From positions 215,985 to 279,984 of the forward strand of contig NZ_BOVL01000010.1 of NCBI RefSeq assembly GCF_019972155.1: DNA of 64,000 nt, given 5' to 3'. Position 1 is the first letter of the stretch. Each line of letters opens with the position of its first letter. Positions 49,639 through 60,422 of this stretch are shown here, in pieces. This DNA comes from Bradyrhizobium sp. RD5-C2 (GTDB taxonomy: Bacteria > Pseudomonadota > Alphaproteobacteria > Rhizobiales > Xanthobacteraceae). Both the position numbers and the translations under genes were made by a program. The notes beneath the pieces are model-generated. The model saw only the letters and a list, made by a program, of their open reading frames with translations. It was not told where the DNA came from and did not search any database.

Positions 49639-49968
49639 AAGAGGGGCGCGAGAGCGAAATGCCGGTCATGACGGATCGGTCCTCGCATTCGCGCGGACCT
49701 CAGACGCAAGGCCGCCTACCGAGCGACGCCACCATGGTTACCGCAAACCTATGGAACGCCGCGCTGCGGGCGGTCTATTCCAAGCGCAGATGCGGCAAGT
49801 GAGAAACGTGGGGCGGCATGGCCTCCGAGAGCTGAAATGCATGTGCCGAGCGCGTCGCGCAATTGCGCGCCAGCCGCAAAGCTCCAACAGCCAGAAGATC
49901 GGTCTCGGGCCATCGGTTGGCGCCCGTTGCCAAGTGCCAGGCTGAGCAGCCGGTCGCGGTGGGGAACG

Positions 49969-51753
49969 TCAGTTTGCGACGAGGGCCTGGGCTTTGTGTA
50001 AGCCTGCCATCAGAGCGTCAACAACCTGATCGGCGGCGCCGTTGCGACGCAAGAAGCCAGCGGGATCGTCAGCCAGTGGTTTGTATTGTAACATCTTCTC
50101 CAGCGCGGCCTGCGTGGCGTCGCGATGCCCCAACTCGCCGTTCGCTACCGCAATCAACAATTGGCTGAAGCCGGAATCGCGGAAAGCAGCCTTCTCGCCG
50201 ACGCTGAGCATGTCCTGATACTCACGCCTGAAGAGATGGTCGATCGCGATCATATGAAAGTACCAGCCGGGAGGATTGACGGTCCGCCTGATCGCGCGCT
50301 GGAGCATCGGAACTCCTTCCGCGAAATTGCCGCGGATGGCAAGCCGCCAGCCGAACTGAGCGAACACGTCGGGATCGTTCGGGTTGAGATCGATCGCTTG
50401 ACGGCTGAGGCGATCACTCTCGGCGTATCGTCCTGTGAAATGATAGACCGCGGCCAGCGCCTTGACTGCAAGCGAGTTGTTCGGTTGAAGATTCACTGCG
50501 CGATCCGCGGCAGCGAGAGCCTTCGCGTATTCGCTTTGTTCGGTGCCGTCGCCAAGATAACCCAGGCGGCCTGCGTCGACATGTAACCACCCGAGCATGG
50601 CCCAGGCATCACTATACTCCGGATCGCGCCGTACAGTTTGCTCGAGGCATTGCAGAACCGGATCGAAACCCGCACGCGCGAAGGTGCGCCGGTAGCCGAA
50701 AGCGCGCAGCACGCAGGCATAGCTGTCCATGTTTTGCGGCGGCGTGCTGCCGACATCGTTCTTGACCACGCCAGAAGACTGGCCGACGGCGATTGCGATC
50801 TGATTTGCGAGCTCGCGCTGGGCGTCGGCGAGAGAGCGAGGATCGAACGACCGGGCAAGCGTCCGCGCCCAGACGATCTCGCCACTCGTTGCGTTCAGGA
50901 CGGTCGTGATGACCCGCACTTCATCAGCACTCATTTGTACGCTTCCCTTGACGATATAAGAGAGGCCGAGCCCACGACCGAGTTGCAGAGTCTCTTCGCT
51001 TGATGGCTGGCCCGATCCTGCTTGCGACATGTAGAGCCGAAAGCCCGCGAAGCGAAACAGATTGCCGATCAGCTCCTGACCGATGCCGGTGGCAAAATAG
51101 CGAGCATTCTCCCCGGAGCTCAGCGCCTCGAACGGCAGGACCAGGACCGCCGGCTCGCGCGGCGGCGTGGCAGGCGGCGGCCTTGTTCCGAGCCATATCG
51201 ATGTTGCCAGGACGGTCGCCAGGATCGCAGCGATCAGCGTATTGCGGCGCAAGCGGAGCCTGCCGATCGCGGAAGTCGTCTTCGCGGCAGCCGGCGTCGA
51301 TTGACCCTGAATGTCCAAGATCGTTTCGCGGGGCGGCGCAGCGGCAACTTGTGCGTGGTGCCATTCGAAATTGGGAACATACGAGCCCTTTGGAATCGAG
51401 ATCCGTATCGGATCGTCACGGCCCGCGTCCATATAGTAGCTGTCGAGATCGCGGCGTAGTCGCCGGGCTTCAAGACGTACGACGGGATCGGCCTGCGGAT
51501 CAAAAGAGTCGTCGCGACGAAACACGGCTAACGCAATTGTGTAGCCTTTCAAGCTCTCGCCCCGGCCCGCAAGCGTCTCATCGACAATGAAGCGAAGAAA
51601 TGCGCGACGTCGTTCGCTTGCCTGGAATCGCAGGTTCGAGAGGATGCGCTCCAACTCGGCGGACACGTCCGCCGGCAACACGATGCTTCCTTCCCGACCG
51701 ACTGAACCGGCAGAAGGCTTCCCCTGCGCAGACGAGAGAGACGGATTACGCAT
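49969..51753 (-). CDS. Membrane-anchored TPR protein with TolB-like domain
   Basis: A 594-residue protein in three parts. The cytosolic N-terminus (about 26-130) has SAELERILSNLRFQASERRR, FLRFIVDETLAGRGESLKGY and DPVVRLEARRLRRDLDSYY, a domain often found ahead of TolB-like regions in rhizobial proteins. One membrane segment is at about 172-188 (LIAAILATVLATSIWLG). The outer part has a TolB-like domain (PAVLVLPFEALSSGENARYF, GIGQELIGNLFRFAG) and TPR repeats (about 385-560; DRAVNLQPNNSLAVKALAAV, DLNPNDPDVFAQFGWRLAIR). Role unknown: such proteins are thought to be regulators or scaffolds. It stands alone between decayed DNA and the sulfatase island. Confidence 0.82.
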   Translation of the reverse strand: MRNPSLSSAQGKPSAGSVGREGSIVLPADVSAELERILSNLRFQASERRRAFLRFIVDETLAGRGESLKGYTIALAVFRRDDSFDPQADPVVRLEARRLRRDLDSYYMDAGRDDPIRISIPKGSYVPNFEWHHAQVAAAPPRETILDIQGQSTPAAAKTTSAIGRLRLRRNTLIAAILATVLATSIWLGTRPPPATPPREPAVLVLPFEALSSGENARYFATGIGQELIGNLFRFAGFRLYMSQAGSGQPSSEETLQLGRGLGLSYIVKGSVQMSADEVRVITTVLNATSGEIVWARTLARSFDPRSLADAQRELANQIAIAVGQSSGVVKNDVGSTPPQNMDSYACVLRAFGYRRTFARAGFDPVLQCLEQTVRRDPEYSDAWAMLGWLHVDAGRLGYLGDGTEQSEYAKALAAADRAVNLQPNNSLAVKALAAVYHFTGRYAESDRLSRQAIDLNPNDPDVFAQFGWRLAIRGNFAEGVPMLQRAIRRTVNPPGWYFHMIAIDHLFRREYQDMLSVGEKAAFRDSGFSQLLIAVANGELGHRDATQAALEKMLQYKPLADDPAGFLRRNGAADQVVDALMAGLHKAQALVAN

Positions 51754-52398
51754 CGAGCCAACGAGCTCACGATTACGTCAAAGAAAGTAAGTGCTCCGGG
51801 TCGCGATTGCAACGCGTAAGCGAGTTCCGTTATCCGAGGGATGTGTTGCTGATGATGTGTTGCTGTTGCATCAGCGGGCGCGAGGCAATGCTTCAACACC
51901 CAGCCTTCTTCCAAGATCCTCTGCGCGTCGGCATTTTTGTTCGGCGCGCCGGTGTTGCTGGCACAAACTGCATATCGGATTCTTGCAGGTTTGATGCGAA
52001 TTTTGCGAAGTCGAGCCATCCTGCGGCCTTTCGACACGGTGTTCGCACGCCATCGTTTGTGATCCGCACGGGGCTTCCGTTTGAACGAGGTCCGAGCTTG
52101 AAAACGACGATCCAGTCCAGACAGATCTCGAGGTGAGATCGCAACCCAGCCAGATCATTCACATGGTTGGCCCTGGTGTGCGCGCTTACCGGAAGTAGTC
52201 GTTACTTATTCGCGCAAACGCGAATGAAGACCAGTTGCAGCGCGGCTGCGCGTGGTGCGGCGCTTGTTCGCGGCATTCGTCGCCCACCCGTGTCAGGCGC
52301 AGGTAGCGCGGAGTGCGAACATGTTCGTACCTTGACGAGGCCGCTCCTAAAACGATGCTGCTCGGGGATGACATACGAATTCAAGCCATGGACATGCC
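51754..52398. other. Intergenic stretch without recognisable gene
   Basis: 645 bases. Short frames on both strands lack family similarity. A short repeated word, TGTGTTGCTG, occurs twice near 51843 and 51858. No operator or RNA gene was recognised. Confidence 0.4.
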
Positions 52399-52644
52399 AT
52401 GGAGGTAATTCGCTCGATAGTGGCACGCTTCCCGCGGCGCGAACTGGACATTCGCCGCTGCTTCAATCGCGACGCGCAGTTTCGAGCGGTGTGTGCGGAT
52501 TATGACGAGGCGATGAAAGCGCTGCGGCGCTGGCAACAGGCTGCCAGGCAGAACGATCCCGAAGCCGGCCCAAGGGCCGCCGATTATGAACGTCTGGTTG
52601 GCGAATTGGAGGAGGAGGTCTTGGCGCATTTGAACGGGCCATAG
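52399..52644 (+). CDS. Small conserved hypothetical protein (81 residues)
   Basis: An 81-residue, highly charged, probably helical protein: IVARFPRRELDIRRCFNRDA, QFRAVCADYDEAMKALRRWQ and a C-terminal YERLVGELEEEVLAHLNG. It resembles a family of small rhizobial proteins with the pattern F-x-x-x-C-x-D-Y-x-x-A-x-x-A-L-x-x-W. No signal peptide or membrane segment. It precedes the formylglycine-generating-enzyme gene by 125 bases, so it may lie in the sulfatase transcription unit. Function unknown. Confidence 0.6.
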   Translation: MEVIRSIVARFPRRELDIRRCFNRDAQFRAVCADYDEAMKALRRWQQAARQNDPEAGPRAADYERLVGELEEEVLAHLNGP

Positions 52645-52769
52645 TCGGCAGGAAAGCCTTGGGTCGGTAGGTCGGCCGTGATCCAAGTTCCGCCGGCAGT
52701 CCACGACAACAAACCCAACGAAGCCTTGGCGCATGAGATCGCCACAACGAAGAAGTGGAGGCAAGGTTC

Positions 52770-53744
52770 GTGAATATCGCGCAGAGAACGGTCGCGAACG
52801 TAGACGAAACTCTCGCCTCCGGCAGCATTTTCGTTCCCGGCGGCACGTTTCGGATGGGATCGGACCGGCATTATCCGGAGGAAGCTCCGTCGCACAGGGT
52901 GAGCGTCGACGGGTTCTGGATCGACCGCACGCCGGTGACGAACCGACAATTCAAGGCGTTCGTGCGCGCCACCGGCTATGTCACGTTCGCAGAGGTCGCT
53001 CCGGACCCGAAGGACTATCCGGATGCGCTGCCGCACATGATCTACGCGGGGTCACTCACCTTCACGCCGCCGGACCATCCCGTCGATCTGCGTGACTACA
53101 GCCAGTGGTGGACGCTGCTCAAAGGTTCGAACTGGCGCCATCCCTATGGCCCGAAAAGCAACATCAAGTCGCTGGACGATCATCCCGTCGTGCATGTCAC
53201 CCACGCCGACGCACTCGCCTATGCGCTATGGGCCGGCAAGGATCTGCCGACGGAAGCAGAGTGGGAGTTTGCCGCGCGCGGCGGCCTCGACGGCGCTGAG
53301 TATGCCTGGGGCGATGAATTCGTACCGGGCGGCGTGCATCAAGCCAATACGTGGCAAGGTCACTTTCCGTTCGAGAACCGGTGCGAGGACGGCCATGCGC
53401 GGACCTCGCCTGTCAGGACCTATCCGCCGAACGGCTACGGCGTGTTCGACATGATCGGCAATGTCTGGGAGTGGACCAGCGATTGGTGGGCGCCGAAGCA
53501 TTCCGCCGACGCAAAGAAGGCCTGTTGCATTCCGCAGAACCCGCGGGGCGGCGTCGAGCATGACAGTCACGATCCGTCGCTGCCGCTCAGCCGGATCCCG
53601 CGCAAGGTGATCAAGGGCGGCTCGCATCTCTGCGCGCCAAACTATTGTCGGCGGTACCGGCCGGCTGCGCGCCATGCCGAGCCGATCGACACGTCAACCA
53701 GCCATCTTGGATTTCGTTGTGTGACACGTCCAGGGAGAAGGTGA
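52770..53744 (+). CDS. Formylglycine-generating enzyme (sulfatase activator)
   Basis: A 324-residue SUMF1/FGE-family protein. It begins IFVPGGTFRMGSDRHYPEEA, then has HRVSVDGFWIDRTPVTNRQF, LPTEAEWEFAARGG, GNVWEWTSDWW and the C-terminal GGSHLCAPNYCRRYRPAARH. The two cysteines (about 288 and 293, spacing 5) match the copper-binding active-site pair of true FGEs, so it should oxidise the cysteine of C-x-P-x-R sulfatase motifs to formylglycine. No signal peptide, so it acts in the cytosol before export. GTG 52770 is chosen because GTGGAGG lies 8 bases upstream; GTG 52755 is an alternative. The stop overlaps the first sulfatase ATG (TGATG). Confidence 0.93.
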   Translation: MNIAQRTVANVDETLASGSIFVPGGTFRMGSDRHYPEEAPSHRVSVDGFWIDRTPVTNRQFKAFVRATGYVTFAEVAPDPKDYPDALPHMIYAGSLTFTPPDHPVDLRDYSQWWTLLKGSNWRHPYGPKSNIKSLDDHPVVHVTHADALAYALWAGKDLPTEAEWEFAARGGLDGAEYAWGDEFVPGGVHQANTWQGHFPFENRCEDGHARTSPVRTYPPNGYGVFDMIGNVWEWTSDWWAPKHSADAKKACCIPQNPRGGVEHDSHDPSLPLSRIPRKVIKGGSHLCAPNYCRRYRPAARHAEPIDTSTSHLGFRCVTRPGRR

Positions 53745-55450
53745 TGACTGAGAAGACGACAAAAGACGTCAGCCGCCGCAAACTGCTCGCGGCCTCCAGC
53801 TCGCTTGCTACCATTGCCGCCTTCTCGGCCATGGCACCCGTCCAATCTGCGCAAGCGCAGGCGACCACCCCGCAGCCGTCGTCCTCTGCGGGAGGAGCAA
53901 AGCCGAACATCATCCTGATCCTGTCGGATGACTTCGGTTACGGTGATTCCGGGCCTTACGGTGGCGGCGAAAATCGCGGCATGCCGACGCCGAGCATTGA
54001 TCGCCTGGCGTCCGAAGGACTGCAGTTCATGTCATTCTATGCGCAGCCGAGCTGCACGCCCGGACGTGCGGCAGTGCAGACCGGTCGCATTCCGAACCGC
54101 AGCGGCATGACCACCGTGGCGTTCCAGGGCCAGGGTGGCGGCCTTCCCGCCGCGGAATGGACACTGGCCTCGGTTTTGAAGACCGGCGGCTACAAGACGT
54201 TCTTCACCGGCAAATGGCATCTCGGCGAGGACGATTACGCGATCCCGAATGCCCAGGGCTATGACGAGATGAAGTATTGCGGACTCTATCATCTCAACGC
54301 CTACACCTACGCCGACCCGACCTGGTTTCCCGACATGGACCCCGAACTCAGGGCAATGTTCACGAAGGTCACCAAAGGCGCGTTGTCCGGCAACGCAGGC
54401 GAGAAGGCGAAGGAGGACTTCAAGATCAACGGCCAGTACGTCAACACGCCGGACAAGGGCGTGGTCGGCATCCCCTTCTTCGACGACTATGTCGAGAAGG
54501 CCTCGCTCGAATATCTCGATCGTAACAAGTCGTCAGGCCCGTTCTTCATGAGCATCAACTTCATGAAAGTGCACCAGCCCAACATGCCGGCGCCCGAATT
54601 CCAGGGCAAGTCGATGTCGAAGAGCAAGTACGCCGATTCAATCGTGGAGAACGACACCCGGATCGGTCGTATCATGGACAAGGTGCGGTCGCTCGGGCTC
54701 GACAAGAACACCTATGTGTTCTGGACCACCGACAACGGCGCCTGGCAGGATGTCTATCCGGATGCGGGCTATACGCCGTTCCGCGGCACCAAGGGTACGG
54801 TTCGCGAAGGCGGCAACCGTGTCCCCTCCATCGCATGGGGGCCGGGGATCAAGGCCGGTACGAAGAACTCCGACATCGTCGGCGGCCTCGATTACATGGC
54901 GACGTTCGCGAAGCTCGCCGGCGTGAAGCTGCCGGAGAACGACCGCGAAGGTAAGCCCATCATCTTCGACAGCATCGACATGTCCTCGATCCTGTTCGGG
55001 ACCGGAAAGTCGGAACGCAAGAACTGGTTCTACTTTACCGAGTCTGAGCTCACGCCCGGTGCCGCGCGCGTCGGCAACTACAAGGCGGTGTTCAACCTGC
55101 GCGGCGATGACGGCGCCAAGACAGGCGGTCTCGCGGTTGACAGCAATCTCGGCTGGAAGGGAGCGGAGGCCTATGTGGCAACCGTTCCGCAGGTCTTCGA
55201 TCTCTGGCAGGACCCGCAGGAGCGCTACGATATCTTCATGAACAATTACACGGAACGCACCTGGATCATGGTCACGATTAGTGACTCGATCAAGGATCTG
55301 ATGAAGACCTATGTGAAATATCCGCCACGAAAGATTCAGAGCGAGTCCTACTCGGGACCGATCACGATTCAACAGTACGAACGTTTCCAGTTCTTCAGGG
55401 ACGCGCTCGCGAAGGAAGGCTTTTCCATCGGTCTGCCCAACGGGAACTGA
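53744..55450 (+). CDS. Tat-exported type I sulfatase
   Basis: A 568-residue arylsulfatase-family hydrolase. The N-terminus has a twin-arginine signal (SRRKLLAASSSLATIAAFSA, about residues 10-39). The sulfatase core has ILSDDFGYGD (metal Asp 62, 63), the modification motif C104-T-P-G-R108 in QPSCTPGRAAVQTGR, FFTGKWHLGED and WTTDNGAWQDVYPDAGYTPF. Translationally coupled to the FGE gene, so it is the prime client of that enzyme. Cleaves sulfate esters in the periplasm; substrate unknown. Confidence 0.93.
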   Translation: MTEKTTKDVSRRKLLAASSSLATIAAFSAMAPVQSAQAQATTPQPSSSAGGAKPNIILILSDDFGYGDSGPYGGGENRGMPTPSIDRLASEGLQFMSFYAQPSCTPGRAAVQTGRIPNRSGMTTVAFQGQGGGLPAAEWTLASVLKTGGYKTFFTGKWHLGEDDYAIPNAQGYDEMKYCGLYHLNAYTYADPTWFPDMDPELRAMFTKVTKGALSGNAGEKAKEDFKINGQYVNTPDKGVVGIPFFDDYVEKASLEYLDRNKSSGPFFMSINFMKVHQPNMPAPEFQGKSMSKSKYADSIVENDTRIGRIMDKVRSLGLDKNTYVFWTTDNGAWQDVYPDAGYTPFRGTKGTVREGGNRVPSIAWGPGIKAGTKNSDIVGGLDYMATFAKLAGVKLPENDREGKPIIFDSIDMSSILFGTGKSERKNWFYFTESELTPGAARVGNYKAVFNLRGDDGAKTGGLAVDSNLGWKGAEAYVATVPQVFDLWQDPQERYDIFMNNYTERTWIMVTISDSIKDLMKTYVKYPPRKIQSESYSGPITIQQYERFQFFRDALAKEGFSIGLPNGN

Positions 55451-55460
55451 ACTGGATCTA

Positions 55461-55491
55461 CGGAACGGCCCTGGATCGCGGGGCCGTTCCG
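55461..55491 (+). other. Hairpin after the first sulfatase gene
   Basis: Perfect 11-bp inverted repeat CGGAACGGCCC-N9-GGGCCGTTCCG, 11 bases after the sulfatase stop. No T-run follows. Likely a 3' stabiliser or partial terminator between the sulfatase and the HAD gene. Confidence 0.65.
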
Positions 55492-55520
55492 CAGTCGTGA
55501 ACGGATGAGGACAAGGGCCT

Positions 55521-56534
55521 GTGAAGGGAAGCTCTGTTGATCGCCGTACGATCCTTACAAGTATGCTGGTGTCGGCGGCTACGCTGACGGTCTTCGGCCG
55601 GTCCGCGCGGGCCCAGAGCGATCCTCTCCCGTCCTGGAACGACGGCCAGCCGAAGAAGTCGATCCTCGACTTTGTCTCGGCGGTGACGAAGGAGGGCGCG
55701 CCGGACTTTGTCCCCGCGTCGGAGCGTATCGCGACCTTCGACAATGACGGCACGCTCTGGTGCGAGCAGCCGATGTATGTGCAACTCGCGTTTGTGCTGG
55801 ACCGGGTCAAGACCTTGTCCGCCAAGCATCCGGAATGGAAGCAGAAGCAACCCTTCAAAGCCGTTCTCGACAAGGATATCGCAACGCTTGCCAAGGCCGG
55901 CGAGAAGGGCCTGGTTGAGCTCGTCATGGCGACCCACGCCGGTATGACAACATCCGAGTTCGAGCGGATCGCCAGCGACTGGATCAAGACGGCGCGTCAT
56001 CCGAAGTTCAACTGGCCCTACACCGATCTCGTCTACCAGCCAATGCTGGAAGTGCTCGTATATCTCCGAGCCAACGGATTCAAGACGTTCATCGTCTCGG
56101 GCGGCGGCATCGAGTTCATGCGGCCGTGGAGTGAACGTGTCTACGGCATTCCACCCGAGCAGGTCGTCGGATCGAGCATCAAGACGCAGTTCAAGATCGA
56201 CAAGGACGGCCCGGTCCTGGTTCGCCTGCCGACGATCGATCTGGTCGATGACGGTCCCGGCAAGCCGGTCGGCATCAACTCTCATATCGGCCGGCGCCCG
56301 ATCGCGGCCTTTGGCAATTCCGACGGCGATTTCCAGATGCTGCAATGGACCACGGCCGCGCGCGACCGCCGCTTCGGCCTGATCGTGCATCACACGGATG
56401 CTGAGCGCGAATACGCGTACGACCGCAAGTCGCCCTTCGGCAAGCTCGACAAGGGCCTCGACGCCGCGAGCGCCAATGGCTGGACCGTTGTCAGCATGAA
56501 GGACGATTGGAAGCGGATATTTGCCTTCCAGTAA
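55521..56534 (+). CDS. Exported HAD-superfamily phosphatase-like protein
   Basis: A 337-residue HAD hydrolase of the phosphoserine-phosphatase-like branch. It has a probable twin-arginine signal (DRRTILTSMLVSAATLTVFG, cleaved near SARAQ). HAD motifs: FDNDGTLWCEQP (nucleophile Asp), IVSGGGIEFMRPW (motif II Ser) and FGNSDGDFQML (motif IV). GTG 55521 is used. A periplasmic phosphatase beside sulfatases could act on the same sulfated/phosphorylated organic matter. Substrate unknown. Confidence 0.85.
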   Translation: MKGSSVDRRTILTSMLVSAATLTVFGRSARAQSDPLPSWNDGQPKKSILDFVSAVTKEGAPDFVPASERIATFDNDGTLWCEQPMYVQLAFVLDRVKTLSAKHPEWKQKQPFKAVLDKDIATLAKAGEKGLVELVMATHAGMTTSEFERIASDWIKTARHPKFNWPYTDLVYQPMLEVLVYLRANGFKTFIVSGGGIEFMRPWSERVYGIPPEQVVGSSIKTQFKIDKDGPVLVRLPTIDLVDDGPGKPVGINSHIGRRPIAAFGNSDGDFQMLQWTTAARDRRFGLIVHHTDAEREYAYDRKSPFGKLDKGLDAASANGWTVVSMKDDWKRIFAFQ

Positions 56535-56573
56535 GCCGGAGACATTGGTTGTAAGAGCTACAGGGAAGCAAAA

Positions 56574-57869
56574 ATGAAGAAACGCACTTCCAAACTGCGC
56601 ACGTTCAATTTTCTGGGTGCTCTGGCTGTCGGCCTTATAATCCTCGCTCGCGCGCATGCGCAGGCGCCGGCGGACCAGCAGCCCGCGCCGGTTCAGGCCG
56701 CAGCGCCGGCGGTTGCCAAGCTCCCGGACGGACAGATCGAGCAACTGGTGGCACCCATAGCGCTCTATCCGGATGCGTTGCTGTCGCAGATCCTGATGGC
56801 CTCGACCTATCCGTTGGAAGTCGTTGAGGCCGCGCGCTGGTCGCAGGACAACAAGAGCCTCACCGGCAAGGCGCTCGAAGACGCCATGCAGAAGCAATCC
56901 TGGGATCCGAGCGTCAAGGCGCTGACCTCGGTGCCACAGGTGCTGCAGATGATGAACGACAAGCTCGAATGGGTGCAGCAGCTCGGCGATGCGTTCCTTG
57001 CCCAGGAGGCGGACGTGATGAGCGCGGTGCAGAAGCTGCGCCAGCGCGCCGATGCCGCCGGCAATCTGAAGTCGACGCCGCAGCAGAAGGTGACCAAGAG
57101 CACGCCGCCGGCCGGTGTGTCGGCGCCATCAGGCATGTCGCAAGCGATCTCGATCGAACCGGTCGATCCGGACACTTACTATGTGCCGGTCTACGATCCC
57201 GGTGTCGTCTACGGCGCGTGGGATTACCCCGCCTACCAGCCGTTCTACTGGTCTCCGCCCGGTTACGCCGCCGCAGGCGTGATCGGCTTTGCAACGGGCG
57301 TTGCCGTCGGGGCTGCCATCTGGGGTGGCTGCAACTGGTGGAACCGCAACGTCTACGTCAACGTCAATCGCTACAACAGCTTCAACCGCACCAACATCAG
57401 AACCAACACCTGGGCCCACAATCCCGCCCATCGCGGCGGCGTTGCATATCGCGACGCCGGCGTGGCGCGGCGCTTCGGCAGCGGCAATACGCCGGCCGCG
57501 CGCGAAGCCCTGCGCAATCGTACGGGTGGTCCCGGCGGCGGCAAGTTTTCGAACGCCGGCGCAGGCCGGGCCAAGAGCGCAGTCTCGCAGCGCGCCGGCA
57601 ATCGCGGCGCCAGCGTCTCCCGCCGCACCAGCAGTCGAAGCGTCACCCGCGCCCGCACCGGCGCCGGCAATCGCGCCGCGATCTCGCACACAAGCGTGAC
57701 GCACTCACGCGTCAGCGGTCGTGTCGGCGGTGGTGGGCGTCCGGCAGCGATGCGCGGCGGTGGCGGCATGCGGGGAGGCGGCTTTCACGGGGGCGGTCGT
57801 GGAGGCGGCGGATTCCACGGAGGTGGCCGTGGTGGCGGCGGTTTTCATGGTGGAGGCCGTCGGCGCTAG
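56574..57869 (+). CDS. DUF3300 protein with glycine-rich tail
   Basis: A 431-residue exported protein (signal about 1-29, ending AHAQ). The DUF3300 domain is at about 45-200 (QIEQLVAPIALYPDALLSQI, YPLEVVEAARWSQDN, WDPSVKALTSVPQVLQMMND). Then a YYVPVYDPGVVYGAWDYPAY segment, one hydrophobic stretch (VIGFATGVAVGAAIW), an Asn/Arg-rich part and a tail of GGGFHGGGRG repeats (about 395-431). Function unknown; DUF3300 proteins are envelope proteins. The gene lies inside the sulfatase cluster. Confidence 0.87.
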   Translation: MKKRTSKLRTFNFLGALAVGLIILARAHAQAPADQQPAPVQAAAPAVAKLPDGQIEQLVAPIALYPDALLSQILMASTYPLEVVEAARWSQDNKSLTGKALEDAMQKQSWDPSVKALTSVPQVLQMMNDKLEWVQQLGDAFLAQEADVMSAVQKLRQRADAAGNLKSTPQQKVTKSTPPAGVSAPSGMSQAISIEPVDPDTYYVPVYDPGVVYGAWDYPAYQPFYWSPPGYAAAGVIGFATGVAVGAAIWGGCNWWNRNVYVNVNRYNSFNRTNIRTNTWAHNPAHRGGVAYRDAGVARRFGSGNTPAAREALRNRTGGPGGGKFSNAGAGRAKSAVSQRAGNRGASVSRRTSSRSVTRARTGAGNRAAISHTSVTHSRVSGRVGGGGRPAAMRGGGGMRGGGFHGGGRGGGGFHGGGRGGGGFHGGGRRR

Positions 57870-57978
57870 GGGCGCAGCACTGGAAGGCACGACCCCGACA
57901 AGCCGGATCGCCCGACTTAACAACGATGGCCGGACCGGCTGAGAAGAACAACAATCGAAGCAAGACGGAGTTGGCGAA

Positions 57979-60348
<2,370 letters not shown>

Positions 60349-60422
60349 GCAAGCGTCGTGCTCCGCTGCTCGTTGGCGGCCACTTCGTTTACGTTGTCGA
60401 CAACAAGAAAATGGAGGCATTC

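Noticed and set aside
47411..49968. Possible insertion-sequence remnant in the gene-poor region
   Set aside because: No transposase motif, terminal inverted repeats or target duplication could be recognised.
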